Part shown: piece after piece, positions 37,984 to 48,662 of the stretch
How positions within the stretch are numbered: position 1 is the stretch's first letter
How the letters are laid out: the number at the start of each line of letters is the position of its first letter
From: Plasmopara viticola
Taxonomy: Eukaryota; Oomycota; Peronosporomycetes; Peronosporales; Peronosporaceae
Length of the DNA stretch: 64,000 nucleotides
Direction of reading: 5' to 3'
NCBI GenBank assembly: GCA_001695595.3
Contig: MBPM02000055.1
Coordinates: 62,001 to 126,000 of the forward strand
Notes under the pieces: model-generated
Database searches by the model: none
Seen by the model: the letters and a program-made list of their open reading frames with translations, nothing else
What the model was told of the DNA's origin: nothing
Position numbers and translations under genes: made by a program

Positions 37984-38420
37984 ATGGGCGATAGTCGCGG
38001 CAATATGCAGACACTGCCGGCATTCGACAGGTATCGAGGTGATCAAAAGGATAAGCGTAGATGCTCTTAGAAGTGGATCTTTGTGTCAATGTCACTGACG
38101 ACGTTCTTCAACGGTGGTCGTCAACAAGAGACGCGGCTACTTTGACAAGGATTTAAGTAAATATCGCGCGCATAGTAAACTCTTGGCCGATACACTAGAA
38201 TCCCTATCTGCATACTATCGGGAAGAATTTGAATACTTCGGCGCGGCGTGGCTCGGACAAACGCTAGTCTACATGGAGCTGGTCATTCATGATTTCTCAC
38301 GTGTTGATCGCCAACTTGAAGGCGAGGTCAGATCTGATTAATGGCTTTTCTTTGCACATACTAGGCACTATAATTGAGAGCTTATTGGAAAACGTCATAG
38401 AGCTGAAGTAGCAGAATATA
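37984..38420 (+). pseudogene. Truncated or frameshifted gene fragment, family not recognised
   Basis: An ATG at 37984 starts MGDSRGNMQTLPAFD, followed by a good donor (AG|GTATCG at 38030). Downstream, LCVNVTDDVLQRW reads in one frame (about 38076-38115) and then KRRGYFDKDLSKYRAHSKLL to VIHDFSRVDRQLEGE in another (38120-38332). A later frame, SLLENVIELK, ends at a stop near 38411 and could be spliced on through a 55-bp intron. The central part is strongly helical and is reminiscent of BAR-type helices, but I cannot assign it. I found no splice choice that joins all parts, so I treat it as a broken gene. It lies between PARP and Orai A. Confidence 0.35.
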
Positions 38421-38579
38421 GAGGTAAGTCAAATCTGTAGTCGTCGGACAAAATAAGTTGCTTTTTTTTACGTCACAAAAGTGATGCAATGGCAACTTTA
38501 AAAAGTAGCTTTTAAACTTATAATTGTTTTCTTCTAGATCCCGTCTTACTATAGTTACAAAGTCGAGGGAATTTAGCTT

Positions 38580-39453
38580 ATGGCGGCAGTGGGCGCCGTT
38601 GTGGACGCTGTCTTCGGCTCGTACGATATAAAAAATGCCAAGCAGTGGCGTGATGAGGACCTGCTACATCGTGAACAAGAGAAGCAATGGCGCGAGGACT
38701 CAATTCAACGAGAGTACGAGTGGCGTCGCGCTGACTTACAGCGCGAACGGCGCGTAGTGAAGCTCGAGAACGAGAAGCGCATTATCGACGCGCGGCATCG
38801 ACAACTCGTGACCATTTCGCAAATGTCAGCTTTGCTTGCTGGATTTACCATGTCCACCATCGTTGAAGTGCAAATTGCGGACGCCACCAGTCAACCAGTG
38901 ATAATCATGTACGGCGCCGTGTGCTGCTTAGAGGTGAGAGGTGCGCGGATTGTGAAGCGGTGATTAACCTCTTTGCTATAGATGATGTTACAGTCAAACA
39001 TATTGACGTGAGTGCTGTTGCTGTATGTAGCTAATTGTCATGTTGATGTGCATGCTGACGTGCATGGCGCTACTTCTGGCGCTTACGCGTTTCGTGACAC
39101 ACACGCTGGAAGGCGAGGTGCACGCACTGTCGTCATTGGAATTGGATGTGGTTTCGCCATTTTACGGATGGTGGCTCAGCAAGTGCGAACTCGAGTGGGT
39201 TTTGGCATACCACCTCTTTCGGAGCGGCTTGTCCTTGTTTCTAGCACAGGTGGTGCTACTAGGTTGGGCAGTTTTTGGCGAATGGGTAGCCGCCGCGTCA
39301 TGTATGACAGTCCTCTGCGTGCTTGCGCTCGCGTACTTGGAATTGCGCGTCGCCAGTCGATGGAGATATCTCGTGCGATTCCCTGAATCGCAATCTTCTG
39401 CATCGCCCGTAGCATCACTAAGGGGGCCTGCCTCGTCGCCAGCGACTTCATAG
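38580..39453 (+). CDS. Orai-type store-operated calcium channel, paralogue A
   Basis: Two exons, 38580-38933 and 39031-39453 (97-bp intron, phase 0), give 258 residues. Orai proteins form hexameric plasma-membrane calcium channels opened by STIM. Residues 15-75 form a long charged cytosolic helix (KNAKQWRDEDLLHREQEKQW). The pore helix follows, with MSALLAGFTMSTIVEVQI at 82-99: Glu96 aligns with the selectivity glutamate of human ORAI1 (E106), Gly88 with G98 and Phe89 with F99. Three other membrane segments come next (MLTCMALLLALTRFVTH, LFLAQVVLLGWAVF, and a hydrophobic stretch near the end). Differences: Gln81 at the R91 position, Ser92 at the V102 gate position, Gln at the E190 position. A second paralogue lies 2.9 kb away in inverted orientation. 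The splice join was set by alignment with that paralogue. Confidence 0.88.
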
Positions 39454-39610
39454 ACAAAGTATTGTACATTATAATTAAAACATAAAGGTTGTTGCACTCC
39501 GTTGGTACTTTGTTTCTTCGCTTCCATTGTATTCATTTTCACAAGTATCTTATCCTACTGTGATGGCCGGCCAATCATTCACTTGAAAGCGCAGGGATCG
39601 ACAAGTGGCG

Positions 39611-42283
39611 ATGACGCCAGAGAAGTTTGTGGTGCATAAATTTGGTGGCACGTCTGTAGGAAGCGCTGATTGCTTCGCAAAGGTGGCAGACATTGTGTCA
39701 AGTCTCAAAGCTCCACGCGTAGCAGTGGTAGTATCAGCCATTGGCGGTAAGCCTAAAGTCACGGATCTGCTCATTTCGCTACTCCAGCTAGCCAAACAGC
39801 GCCGCACTGCCGAGTGCGAAGACATCCTTGCTACACTTCGCAAAAAGCATGATGATGTAGTAAGTACGCTCTTGACTTCCGAAGTGGGCGACTCTATTAA
39901 AAAGGCCATCGAGCGCGACCTTCAGTCCGTATCGGAGCTGCTGCGTTCCATCTCCATTATGCAAACGTACAACGAGAACGTGGTGGAATTTATCTCAGGC
40001 CACGGCGAAATCTGGGCAGCAAAAATCCTTGCAGCTGTATTGAGCCAGAAGATGGCGAGTAATGGATCAGAGACGCGCTTTCAATTCGTAGATGCTCGGA
40101 ACTTTCTGACAGTCGAGCCAGACAACGAGCACGGTCCGGTCGTGCAGTATGATCTATCTGAGCAGAAAATGAAAGCAATCATAAAAGACGGAGTCGACGG
40201 CGAACTGACGCATGTAGTCATCACGGGGTTTATCTGTAGCACAGTTGAGGGCGTCATGACCACGCTCAAACGTGACGGAAGTGACTTTACAGCTTCCATC
40301 TGCGGCCGCGTATTACATGCCAGTAGTGTTACGATCTGGACCGACGTGAGCGGTGTACTCAGTGCGGACCCACGACGTGTGCCAGAGTCGCAAATTTTGC
40401 CCGAAATCTCGTACGAAGAAGCCATGGAACTTGCGTACTTTGGTGCCAAGGTCATTCACCCCAAAACAATGGCACCTGCCATCGCTGAAAACATTCCCAT
40501 CTACATTCGGAACACATTTGAGCCCGAACATCCAGGCACAAAAATTTCCGATCGCAAAAAAGTCGAACTAAAGCGCACCGAGTCAAACGGCACACCAACT
40601 GCACGCAACGTTGTGAGTGGGTTTTCGACAATCGATGACTTGGCGTTATTTAATGTTGAAGGTAGTGGTATGGTCGGGGTACACGGTACATCGTCGCGAT
40701 TATTCAGTGCACTGGATCGCGTCAAAGTTAATGTCGTGCTCATTGCTCAAGCAAGTTCAGAGCACTCCATCTGTTTCGCTGTGCCTATTTACTGTGCCGA
40801 GGACGCTAAAAATGTCATTCACGAGACTTTTTTTAAGGAAATCCACGTGGGACTTATTGACAAGACAGAGTACATTGCGCCAATCAGTATCATTGCTGCT
40901 GTAGGAGACCAAATGAGTCGAGCGCCTGGTGTCTGTGCCCGTTTTTTTGGTGCACTTGGTCGTGCAAAGATTAATGTGCTGGCTATTTCTCAAGGATCGT
41001 CGGAGCGGAATATCTCTGCTGTGGTATACTATAAGGACTCGGCTACTGCGCTGCGTGCTGTGCATTCATCCTTCTTCTTGTCAGACCAGACGCTCTCAAT
41101 CGGTTTAGTCGGTCTTGAGTTTGAAGAGGATGAGAACAACAGCATCGGGTTAGCATTACTCAAGCAGTACCATCAGCAACGCGACTATCTAAAGCAGCGC
41201 TTTAACGTGGATATCCGTGTACGCGCTATTGGCACTCACATGTCCACGCAGATGCTGCTTGATAATGATGGTGATATCACTGAAAATGCCTTAGTAGCCC
41301 GGAAGCACGACTTTGTACCATTTGAACGAAACCGATTCTTAGACCACGTGTGTGCCGACCACTTGCCACACTGGCTGATCATTGACGTATCCAATAGCTC
41401 CCACCATGTCAAAGACTTGTACCCTCAGTGGCTAGCACGTAAAGTGCACGTCATGACGTCCAACATCAACGTGTCAGCAGCTTCCTCGGAGCAGCACAAT
41501 ACATTGCAAAAGCTGGCAATTCAGAACGAATTAACTTACGACCCGGAGGCGACGTTGGCGATTGGTGTTCCCATTTTTAATACCCTTCAGAATTTTATAC
41601 AAACGGGCGATGACATTCAGCGGGTCGAGTATTCCGGGAGCCGATTTTTACATGCAATTTTCGACGCTGTGTTTGCTCTGTCGGACCCGGCAAGTGCGGA
41701 TCTGGAAGCGATTATGATGGACCTTATGTCAGTGTACAAGAAAGAGTATAGTGTGCGCGACATTGTAGACGATGTCATGGGCGTCCGGAGCGCCAAGAAA
41801 GCCATCATGATTGCTCGAGAGATGGGGTTCAATATTGAAATGAAGGACGCCAGTATTTCGAGTCCGTGGGATCCTAGTGCTACAGTTGCTGGCAGCCAAG
41901 ATGAGGTTGGAGCGTGGAGCTACGAGTATCTCTTACAGCATCTGGTGAAGGCGAGCGAGCCGTTGAAGCAGCAGATTGCCAAAACTATGGCAGATCCAAC
42001 ACAAGCTTTCCAGTTGCGTCAGGTGTCGTACATTGACGCCGTGTCGGGTAAAATTTCGGTGCGAGTAGAGGCTTTACCGCCCACGCACTCATTTGCGTCG
42101 CTCAAGTGTCGTCAAGGTGGCTTTGCGTTTTACACGCTGCGGCACTCGCTTCATCCTGTCGTGGTCACGGGTCCAATCGCAGATTGCTCAATCACGGCGG
42201 GATCCCTCTTTGGCAGTACATTGTTCTTGGCGCGGAATTGTGGAGCACGCGCCCTCAATTGCGGGCCCACGTGCAAAAAGTAG
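39611..42283 (+). CDS. Bifunctional aspartokinase/homoserine dehydrogenase-like fusion
   Basis: 890 residues, one exon, from the ATG at 39611. Aspartokinase makes aspartyl phosphate, the first step to Lys, Met and Thr. The kinase half is convincing: KFGGTSVG at 10-17, VSAIGGKPKVTD, GSDFTASICG at about 223-232, and DVSGVLSADPRRV. Two ACT regulatory repeats follow (VEGSGMVGVHG at about 349, and AAVGDQMSRAPGVCARFFGAL at about 429). The C-terminal part (about 496-890) aligns in order with homoserine dehydrogenase: PEATLAIGVPIFNTLQNFIQTGD, YSGSRFLHAIFD, and RSAKKAIMIAREMGF. However, the nucleotide-binding loop reads GLVGLEFEEDENNS where GxGxxG is expected, and the usual NKK motif reads NIN. So kinase activity is likely but dehydrogenase activity is doubtful. 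It lies between two Orai genes, 104 bp from the convergent one. Threonine feedback through the ACT repeats is plausible. Confidence 0.9.
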   Translation: MTPEKFVVHKFGGTSVGSADCFAKVADIVSSLKAPRVAVVVSAIGGKPKVTDLLISLLQLAKQRRTAECEDILATLRKKHDDVVSTLLTSEVGDSIKKAIERDLQSVSELLRSISIMQTYNENVVEFISGHGEIWAAKILAAVLSQKMASNGSETRFQFVDARNFLTVEPDNEHGPVVQYDLSEQKMKAIIKDGVDGELTHVVITGFICSTVEGVMTTLKRDGSDFTASICGRVLHASSVTIWTDVSGVLSADPRRVPESQILPEISYEEAMELAYFGAKVIHPKTMAPAIAENIPIYIRNTFEPEHPGTKISDRKKVELKRTESNGTPTARNVVSGFSTIDDLALFNVEGSGMVGVHGTSSRLFSALDRVKVNVVLIAQASSEHSICFAVPIYCAEDAKNVIHETFFKEIHVGLIDKTEYIAPISIIAAVGDQMSRAPGVCARFFGALGRAKINVLAISQGSSERNISAVVYYKDSATALRAVHSSFFLSDQTLSIGLVGLEFEEDENNSIGLALLKQYHQQRDYLKQRFNVDIRVRAIGTHMSTQMLLDNDGDITENALVARKHDFVPFERNRFLDHVCADHLPHWLIIDVSNSSHHVKDLYPQWLARKVHVMTSNINVSAASSEQHNTLQKLAIQNELTYDPEATLAIGVPIFNTLQNFIQTGDDIQRVEYSGSRFLHAIFDAVFALSDPASADLEAIMMDLMSVYKKEYSVRDIVDDVMGVRSAKKAIMIAREMGFNIEMKDASISSPWDPSATVAGSQDEVGAWSYEYLLQHLVKASEPLKQQIAKTMADPTQAFQLRQVSYIDAVSGKISVRVEALPPTHSFASLKCRQGGFAFYTLRHSLHPVVVTGPIADCSITAGSLFGSTLFLARNCGARALNCGPTCKK

Positions 42284-42387
42284 ACTTTTGTCTTCAAATC
42301 GTAAAGAAAATCTGCTAGTGACAAACTCAAAAAAGTATAAATTAAAGGCAAACCCTTACCGGTAAGTCCTTCTGTGCTACTGCTTGT

Positions 42388-43122
42388 CTACGGCAAGGGC
42401 ACACTTGCGCGTCTACTCATTGGAGGCTTGACGAGATATCTCCATCGACTTGCGATGCGTAAATTGTAGTAGAGAAGACCACATGCACAGACCACTGAGA
42501 TGACAGCGGCCGCAATGGTAGATTTGACAAACACGATCCAGCTGGCCAAGGACACGGTCACTAAAAAGAAGGACGCGCCCGTTCGAAACAAGCGGTACGC
42601 AAGTAGCCACTCTTGCTCGCATTTCGTCGTCCACCAATCCGTTGCCGGAGAGATTGTGTCCAGTTCATCGTCCGACAATTGATGGATCTCTCCCTCTAGC
42701 GTGTGCGTTATAAATCTCGTGAGCGCAAGGAGGAGGAGTGTGCACGTCAAACTGCACACCAACATGCACAGAAATTCAAGCGCGCCTACAGTCCCGTAGA
42801 TGAAAATGAGCGAGTGACTAGTGTCCTGCCGTAACGTCTTGATCTCTTGGAGAAACATTATGGAAAAGAAAGTCAAGATAGCTGAAAGCTGTGAGACGGT
42901 CTGCAACTGCTGAAGACGCGCATCGATCAAGCGCTTCTCGGACTCGAGCTTCACCACGCGTCGTTCGCGCTGTAAGTCAGCACGTCGCCACTCGTACTCG
43001 CGCTGAATAGAGTCTTCACGCCACTGCTTCTGCTGCTCGCGATGCAGCATGTCCTCGTTGCGCCATTGCTTGGCATTCTTAATGTCGTACGAGCAGAGAA
43101 GAGCGTCCACTACGGTCGACAT
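42388..43122 (-). CDS. Orai-type calcium channel, paralogue B (diverged pore)
   Basis: An intronless 244-residue gene, convergent with AK-HSD and inverted relative to paralogue A. The N-terminal helix is nearly identical to A (for example KQWREDSIQREYEWRRADLQ at residues 33-52), and the later segments LALTRFITHTLEGE and LRIASRWRYL match A closely. The pore helix is where they differ: QLSAILTFFSIMFLQEIK at 78-95 keeps the selectivity Glu (Glu93) and the first gate Phe (Phe86), but has Phe85 where Orai has the glycine hinge (G98 in human ORAI1), Met89 at V102, and Gln92 and Lys95 around the Glu. The third membrane segment has Thr where human ORAI1 has E190. It may assemble with A as a modifying subunit, or form a channel with other properties. 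It lacks the intron of A, which fits loss of the intron or origin by retroposition. Confidence 0.87.
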   Translation of the reverse strand: MSTVVDALLCSYDIKNAKQWRNEDMLHREQQKQWREDSIQREYEWRRADLQRERRVVKLESEKRLIDARLQQLQTVSQLSAILTFFSIMFLQEIKTLRQDTSHSLIFIYGTVGALEFLCMLVCSLTCTLLLLALTRFITHTLEGEIHQLSDDELDTISPATDWWTTKCEQEWLLAYRLFRTGASFFLVTVSLASWIVFVKSTIAAAVISVVCACGLLYYNLRIASRWRYLVKPPMSRRASVPLP

Positions 43123-46100
43123 GACAGTTGTATCGATATTGAAACCAATGCCGGTAGAGTATTAATTAGTCAGCTATCAATATTAGACCAAGACTCTAAG
43201 CAACTTTTGTTATTGTAAACGTCTTAATTGGTAACGGCAATCGTTAATGATGTGCGATAAGCTAGGAGCATGCAGCTACGTGGTTCTCAATACCAGCAAT
43301 AATTGCAGCAACTTCACCGAAACCGATGACTGAGCAAGGTCACTTGAAGGTGCCAGTCGATATTCGTGGAACAGTATAGCAATTTTCGACAGATCTTTCT
43401 TATGAGGCTGCTGCTCAGTATGATTGTGACTCGATGCACAGGCATGGCGTCGGTCCACGTCTTGAAAGGAACAGGTAAGGATAGCTGAAATGCTTCGGCA
43501 TTCTCGGAATTGGTGTAAGATGTACGTTTTCTTCTGGTCTTCTGTCGTTGCTAAGAAAGTTGCAGTGCGTTGTCGCGCAGGAAAATGCTGAATTTGTACC
43601 GTCCTTTGTGAGCTTTGTACTTTCGGGAGTTGATGGCACAAAAACATCTGCGAATAGAGAGTTGATACGATCCCAGATGCGTCCTGTCTATCGATCAAGA
43701 CATGCTACATTTTCGCTGTCGAGTAGGAGGGTAAAACTTCACTCTTTTCGAACGTCGAAAAAGGAGGGGATACATTTGTAATCCCTGCTGTAGGATAAAG
43801 AGTAGATTGTCCACTGTCGGTGAAGGGACTAATGGTTTGGTTCCTTTGTTGTCGGATAATTAGTGGATACTTTAGACGAGGAAGAAGAGACTTCAATATT
43901 CTACATAGCAAGGAATAGGAGCTTTAGTTTTTTTATCGCCGGTAAAGAGGTTGCCGCTTAACGTCATTCAGCGTCGGGAACAGAGTAGGTGCTACAGCCA
44001 CCCCTTGGTGAAGGGAGGTAGTTGCGTCTTCGCGTTCTCAGTGCGAGCTTAGCCAGCATCATAAAAGTGGGTCTACATTTGCAACCGTGGCACACTAGAT
44101 ATGTTCAATCTTCTTGAAAATCTTTCAACCTTGCCACTAAGAAATTCGTTGATACTTTTCTGAGGATCTTTCTAAAGAATATTGCCCTCTGTAGCGCATT
44201 ATCATCAGCGGTAACTTCCTTGATTATTTTTAACGCTATTTGAGATCCACTATGGTGAAAAGGCTTGTGATTGAGAAAAGCGAACCAAGGATGCCAGCAA
44301 GAGCTATATCAATTTTTTTCTAGCTTGGCAATGGTGCAGGTGTCGAACGCCGATGCACTGCTTCTGAAGATTTTGCGTGTGACTTTTTAGAATCTCAGGA
44401 TTATTCTAAACTTGGAAGATTAGCTGTTTTCTTGTTTTCGAATATATAAACTATTAACATTGGTCCTCGACACAAAATATTTAAACGGTCCAGACATGGG
44501 TCGAGGATGTCATGTAAAAAAGTTAAGTATAGTGAATATGTTTTAGTTAGAATTGAAAGAATAGTATACAATGGTCTTTATTGCCTACTTCAATCCCTTC
44601 ATACCCAGCGAACAGTTGTTGGTCGAAAGATCCCATACGCCTCCTCTGGGCAAGATGCTGTGTATCCTTACCGCACAATATTATGCAGAGGCTCCCGAGT
44701 TGAATAGAATTACATTTCTGCATCTACCGGAAGCGCAGATTGCACTGCTCAGATGACTTTCTGTCTTTTATAAGTATAAAGATGCGGCTGTATTTGCCGC
44801 CACCCCGCTGCCACGCAGCTATAACGCGACAAGCTCGAAATTTACGAGCGAAGTTAACGCTCTTTGGCTTTGACAGCACATACTCCGCTAGCCCTGGTAT
44901 ATGGGGCCCGAGCCAATAAAACAGAGGTTTTCACATTAAAAATTCAAAATTTCTATTCTGGATAAAATATAATGAGATGACGATCAAGGCAGATTTGATC
45001 ATGGATGATCAGGTGCACGTGACGTTTGCATCCTCTTACCTGTGAGATGGGGTCGAAAGCTGAGCGCTTACCCGTTGAATCCCATCACCATAAAGAATTA
45101 TGTCCTAGGGCTACGAAAAGGTTTCGCTTTAAGCAACGTTCCTCCGTCAAATTATGCTTATCGCCACCTCTCAAGCTTTTTCGCCCGCAAGCATAAAGGC
45201 GTGAGCTTCATGTAGTAGATTCTAATATCGATAGAGTTGGCGGTCTCACTTACTGAGCAACACTCCAGAACAAATCGCACAGACTGTGCAAATAAACGGC
45301 CCAAGGGTAAGCTCATCTCACATTCAGATGATCTCCGCAATGATAAAAGAGGTTGTACGAATCGATCAAACAGGTTTGCTTCTGAAGAATGTCGTGGTTG
45401 GACAATATATTTAACTCAGAGTGAATGCCAAAGTATATGTATTTTGCAATGTTTTTAGGAATAAGCCAAAACCTTTTCAATTATAATACACGATAGAATA
45501 GGAAAAAGAGTGAAGCCAATACCAACCGGTCATTTCTATACTTGAACTGTAGCGACATTCTTGTGTTAATTGACTTCGATATAGCTTAAATATACAAAAG
45601 TGTGGCCGGGAAAAGCTCCGTGCGCTGCTTTGAGTGTTGTTAAAGAATGTGCATAATCCACATCTGTCCTAGAGAGGTTACTCCTTCTTGTTCAAGGACA
45701 GTGGAGGGCCACTGGCAAAATCTGCTTTCTTCAAATAAGTAGAGAGCTCGTGGTGGCGAAACTTCAATCCTAGGCGTCTAATTGGTGCGCACCATGAGAG
45801 CTTGGCTTTTAAGGTTTGACAGCACCTTATATTAGGAAGTAGCAACGATCGAGTGCTGGCTTTACAAGCAAGTGTACGTCGCAATCAAAACACATTTAAA
45901 CTTTGTAGTCTCAAGACATCAAAAGAGTTTTCTGCCGTTAAACGATTGCGATCAATTGAAATATGCGTAGCGTTGGCTGTAAAGATTTTAACTTTCGGCA
46001 GAACAGACCTCTTTTTTGTTTCTAAAATTGACAAGTTTGACTTCGTCCTGGTCATGCCGCGGATGAAGGAGCAGCTTTGTGAATGATTTAGCGGGGCAGG

Positions 46101-47370
46101 TTACTGACTCTAGCACACAGCGAGAACTTTGTGGGCCATGTTCGTGCCCCTATTAGAGCCTACAGCTTCTTTAAAGGGCAAAAGTGTTCCCACCTACTGA
46201 TAGCAATCTTCTGTAAGCGAGTACCATAGATTTATGAGTATCATAGCTCCACGGGTAAGCACGACTTGTGGGGAACAAAGCCCCGCTAGCGGGTAAAATA
46301 GGTCCGCAAGACACACTAGATATCCAGCTTTACACGTGAGTTGGATTTACTACTAAGAGGGGTACAGCTTTGCATACAAAGATGTGTATATAATTTAAAT
46401 TGATTCTCGGATATCATTAATGGCCCTTAAATTGACAGAAATGTATTCACGAATGACTGACAATAGATTGGTCGTTGTACCATGGCAGATTTCCTTAAGA
46501 TACAGGCATTACCAGAGGTTTTTAAGCGACTGAACCTCGAAGGATACGAGGGGCTAAATCCAAAATTGGAAGCATCTCAAAGATGGAAAGCAGGCTCAAA
46601 TATTGGCTTTGCCAGACGAGAGAAAATCTATTCGGTTTGACTAAATCATCGGTAGTCCATCATTGCAACTCGATAAAAATGATTCTAATCTGACAGCTTA
46701 GGATTGCCGGACGGAAATGACAAGAAGTGATCGCCAGTTAGTTTAAATTGGTGAAATTTTGAGTGCATCTACTAGAAAATAAGTTTTTTGTTGCGAATTT
46801 AGCCATGCATACTTGTGGTCACGCTTTACTTGCATAAAAATGTTTCTTGGCGAATCTCGCACCTCTCACCAATTTTTTTGTTTGAACACGAGCGGATATC
46901 AGAAGCAGGTCAATGCTTATCAGAGATTAAGCAGTGCAATGACACCTGCACAATCACCGATCTAGGAAAGGAAGTTCTAATTATAAATTTGCCGATGGGA
47001 TAGTACACTATTCTTTACATGCTTTTGCTAATTATGAAGAAGACGTTATAACATACTTTTTAAAGTGGATAAAACGCCCTGCGACATGCTTTGGAGGTGT
47101 ATCAGGAACTACAAAGCATCACATTAACACTCAAATGTCTTATACGCATGTCGTAAAGCTCAATGTGCGTGCTTACGCGCTTTTGCTTAGGCCCAGCTAT
47201 GAAACTAGCAGGACTAAAGATCTACTGACGAGCATACTCGTCAAGCATACAAACAGATATTAATATGAAGCCTTTCATGTAGTATTTCATTTTGCCTGAT
47301 GGATATGCCAAAATCGTTTCTTGCTGCAATCAGAATTGCTGTGCAACAAAGTGCAAGAGGATCGACTCTA
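43123..47370. other. Gene-poor region
   Basis: About 4.2 kb with no supported gene. Overlapping frames occur at 43276-43911 on both strands, without recognisable motifs. Confidence 0.55.
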
Positions 47371-47672
47371 ATGCAGGCTAGACCGACCCAGTGGCTCGAG
47401 TGGTTAGCCGCTTGACCCAGGGATTCGAATTAGGGCAGCCAGAGATACGTCACTAAAGTGGACGAGCAATCACACCGATTGTGTGCCTGCGCAGCTCGCG
47501 CACTATTAGGTAATAAAGAGTTGGGTGGGCTGGACGCTTCACTGACCAAAAAGCTCCATAGTGTAATGAGGGGTGTTCAATATGGGCCGAATAGCTACCA
47601 GAATCCCGCAATAGAGAGAGCTTACTTCTTGCGCGTGGGTTCTGGTAGCTTAAATCTTTTATGCAGGCTAGA
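47371..47672 (+). mobile_element. tRNA-derived SINE with 12-bp target-site duplication
   Basis: A 278-bp element (47383-47660) lies between exact direct repeats atgcaggctaga at 47371-47382 and 47661-47672. Near its left end it carries an RNA polymerase III A box (tggctcgagtgg, 47392-47403) and, about 18 bp further on, a B box (ggattcgaatt, 47421-47431) close to the GGTTCGANTCC consensus, as in a tRNA head. The right end is a T-rich stretch (aaatctttt). Head, promoter and duplication together identify a SINE on the plus strand. It is unrelated to the three-copy SINE-like family elsewhere in the window. An 82-residue ORF in it is incidental. Confidence 0.85.
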
Positions 47673-48662
47673 TTTGATAAATTTGCCACGAGTCGGTTGT
47701 AATTAAGTCTCAGATGCTCCACCATTTTTTTTAAGTAAACAACTACCTGACCTATCAAAAAGTTGTTTGAAAGACAAGAAATGTAACCACAGTATTTAAA
47801 ATAGATTTTATCCTTTAAAAAATGGGAGAGACTATTGGATGGTTTTTTAATTTTGAATTTAGAGAAAGGGCATGATCGGCTCCATCAAACAAGGTTAAAC
47901 CGCGTTTTATCGAATTTTTCAAGCTTCAAGACGACGTCGATGCACCATCAAATTATGTGGGGCACTCGGGACTTTGATTCTCATGTATCCTGATTTTTTT
48001 TACGCGAAGCGATTTCCGACTTGGTTTGGAGACCTCGCACTGTGGCGCGTGACGGTTGATCCGACCGTAAAGCGCATTAGTGGCATTACCAAAGAAAATG
48101 CTAACCTGTCCGGCTGGCGATATGCCAACGACGGGACAACTCGGAGGTGACTTGTCTTAAATTGACAAGTTGAGTTTTAATCTTACGGATGATTGGTGCT
48201 TCGATTCAGGTGGTTGGGCTTCTCTGATTGCAAAGCTATAGCTTTTTCACCATTTCAGTGGTTGCGCAAGGAATACTTAATACTGCCCATGTCGTAAGGC
48301 CCTTTTACAAAACCGAGTGAAATCATTTAATAGCATCGTACATGAAGCTCAAAGCAGATGCACGGCAGCCAGAGGGTCGCAAAGGAACAGTGATTCGTTT
48401 TGAACCAAGTTTTCTTCGTCCACGCTGGAAGAAGCCTTCAAAAAGTCCTCGCGACAGACGAAGAGATGAGCGAGCTGCTTGGCGCCATGGCCTGCATCGG
48501 CTAGGTAGAACCATCTAATAGGCCATTCTACTCCTCATAAAATTCAAGTTGATTTGCTTTTGTTTTGCAACGGTATCGCTTATCAACGCTCGCACAAGAT
48601 GAGCCTAAATTTACTGGAAACACTGTGATATGATGTCTTGGAAGTGTACATGCTGTAATTAA
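47673..48662. other. Gene-poor region with possible coding debris
   Basis: A plus-strand frame at about 47995-48148 reads FPTWFGDLALWRVTVDPTVK and further, protein-like but without a start and ending at a stop. I cannot assign it. The rest shows nothing. Confidence 0.35.
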
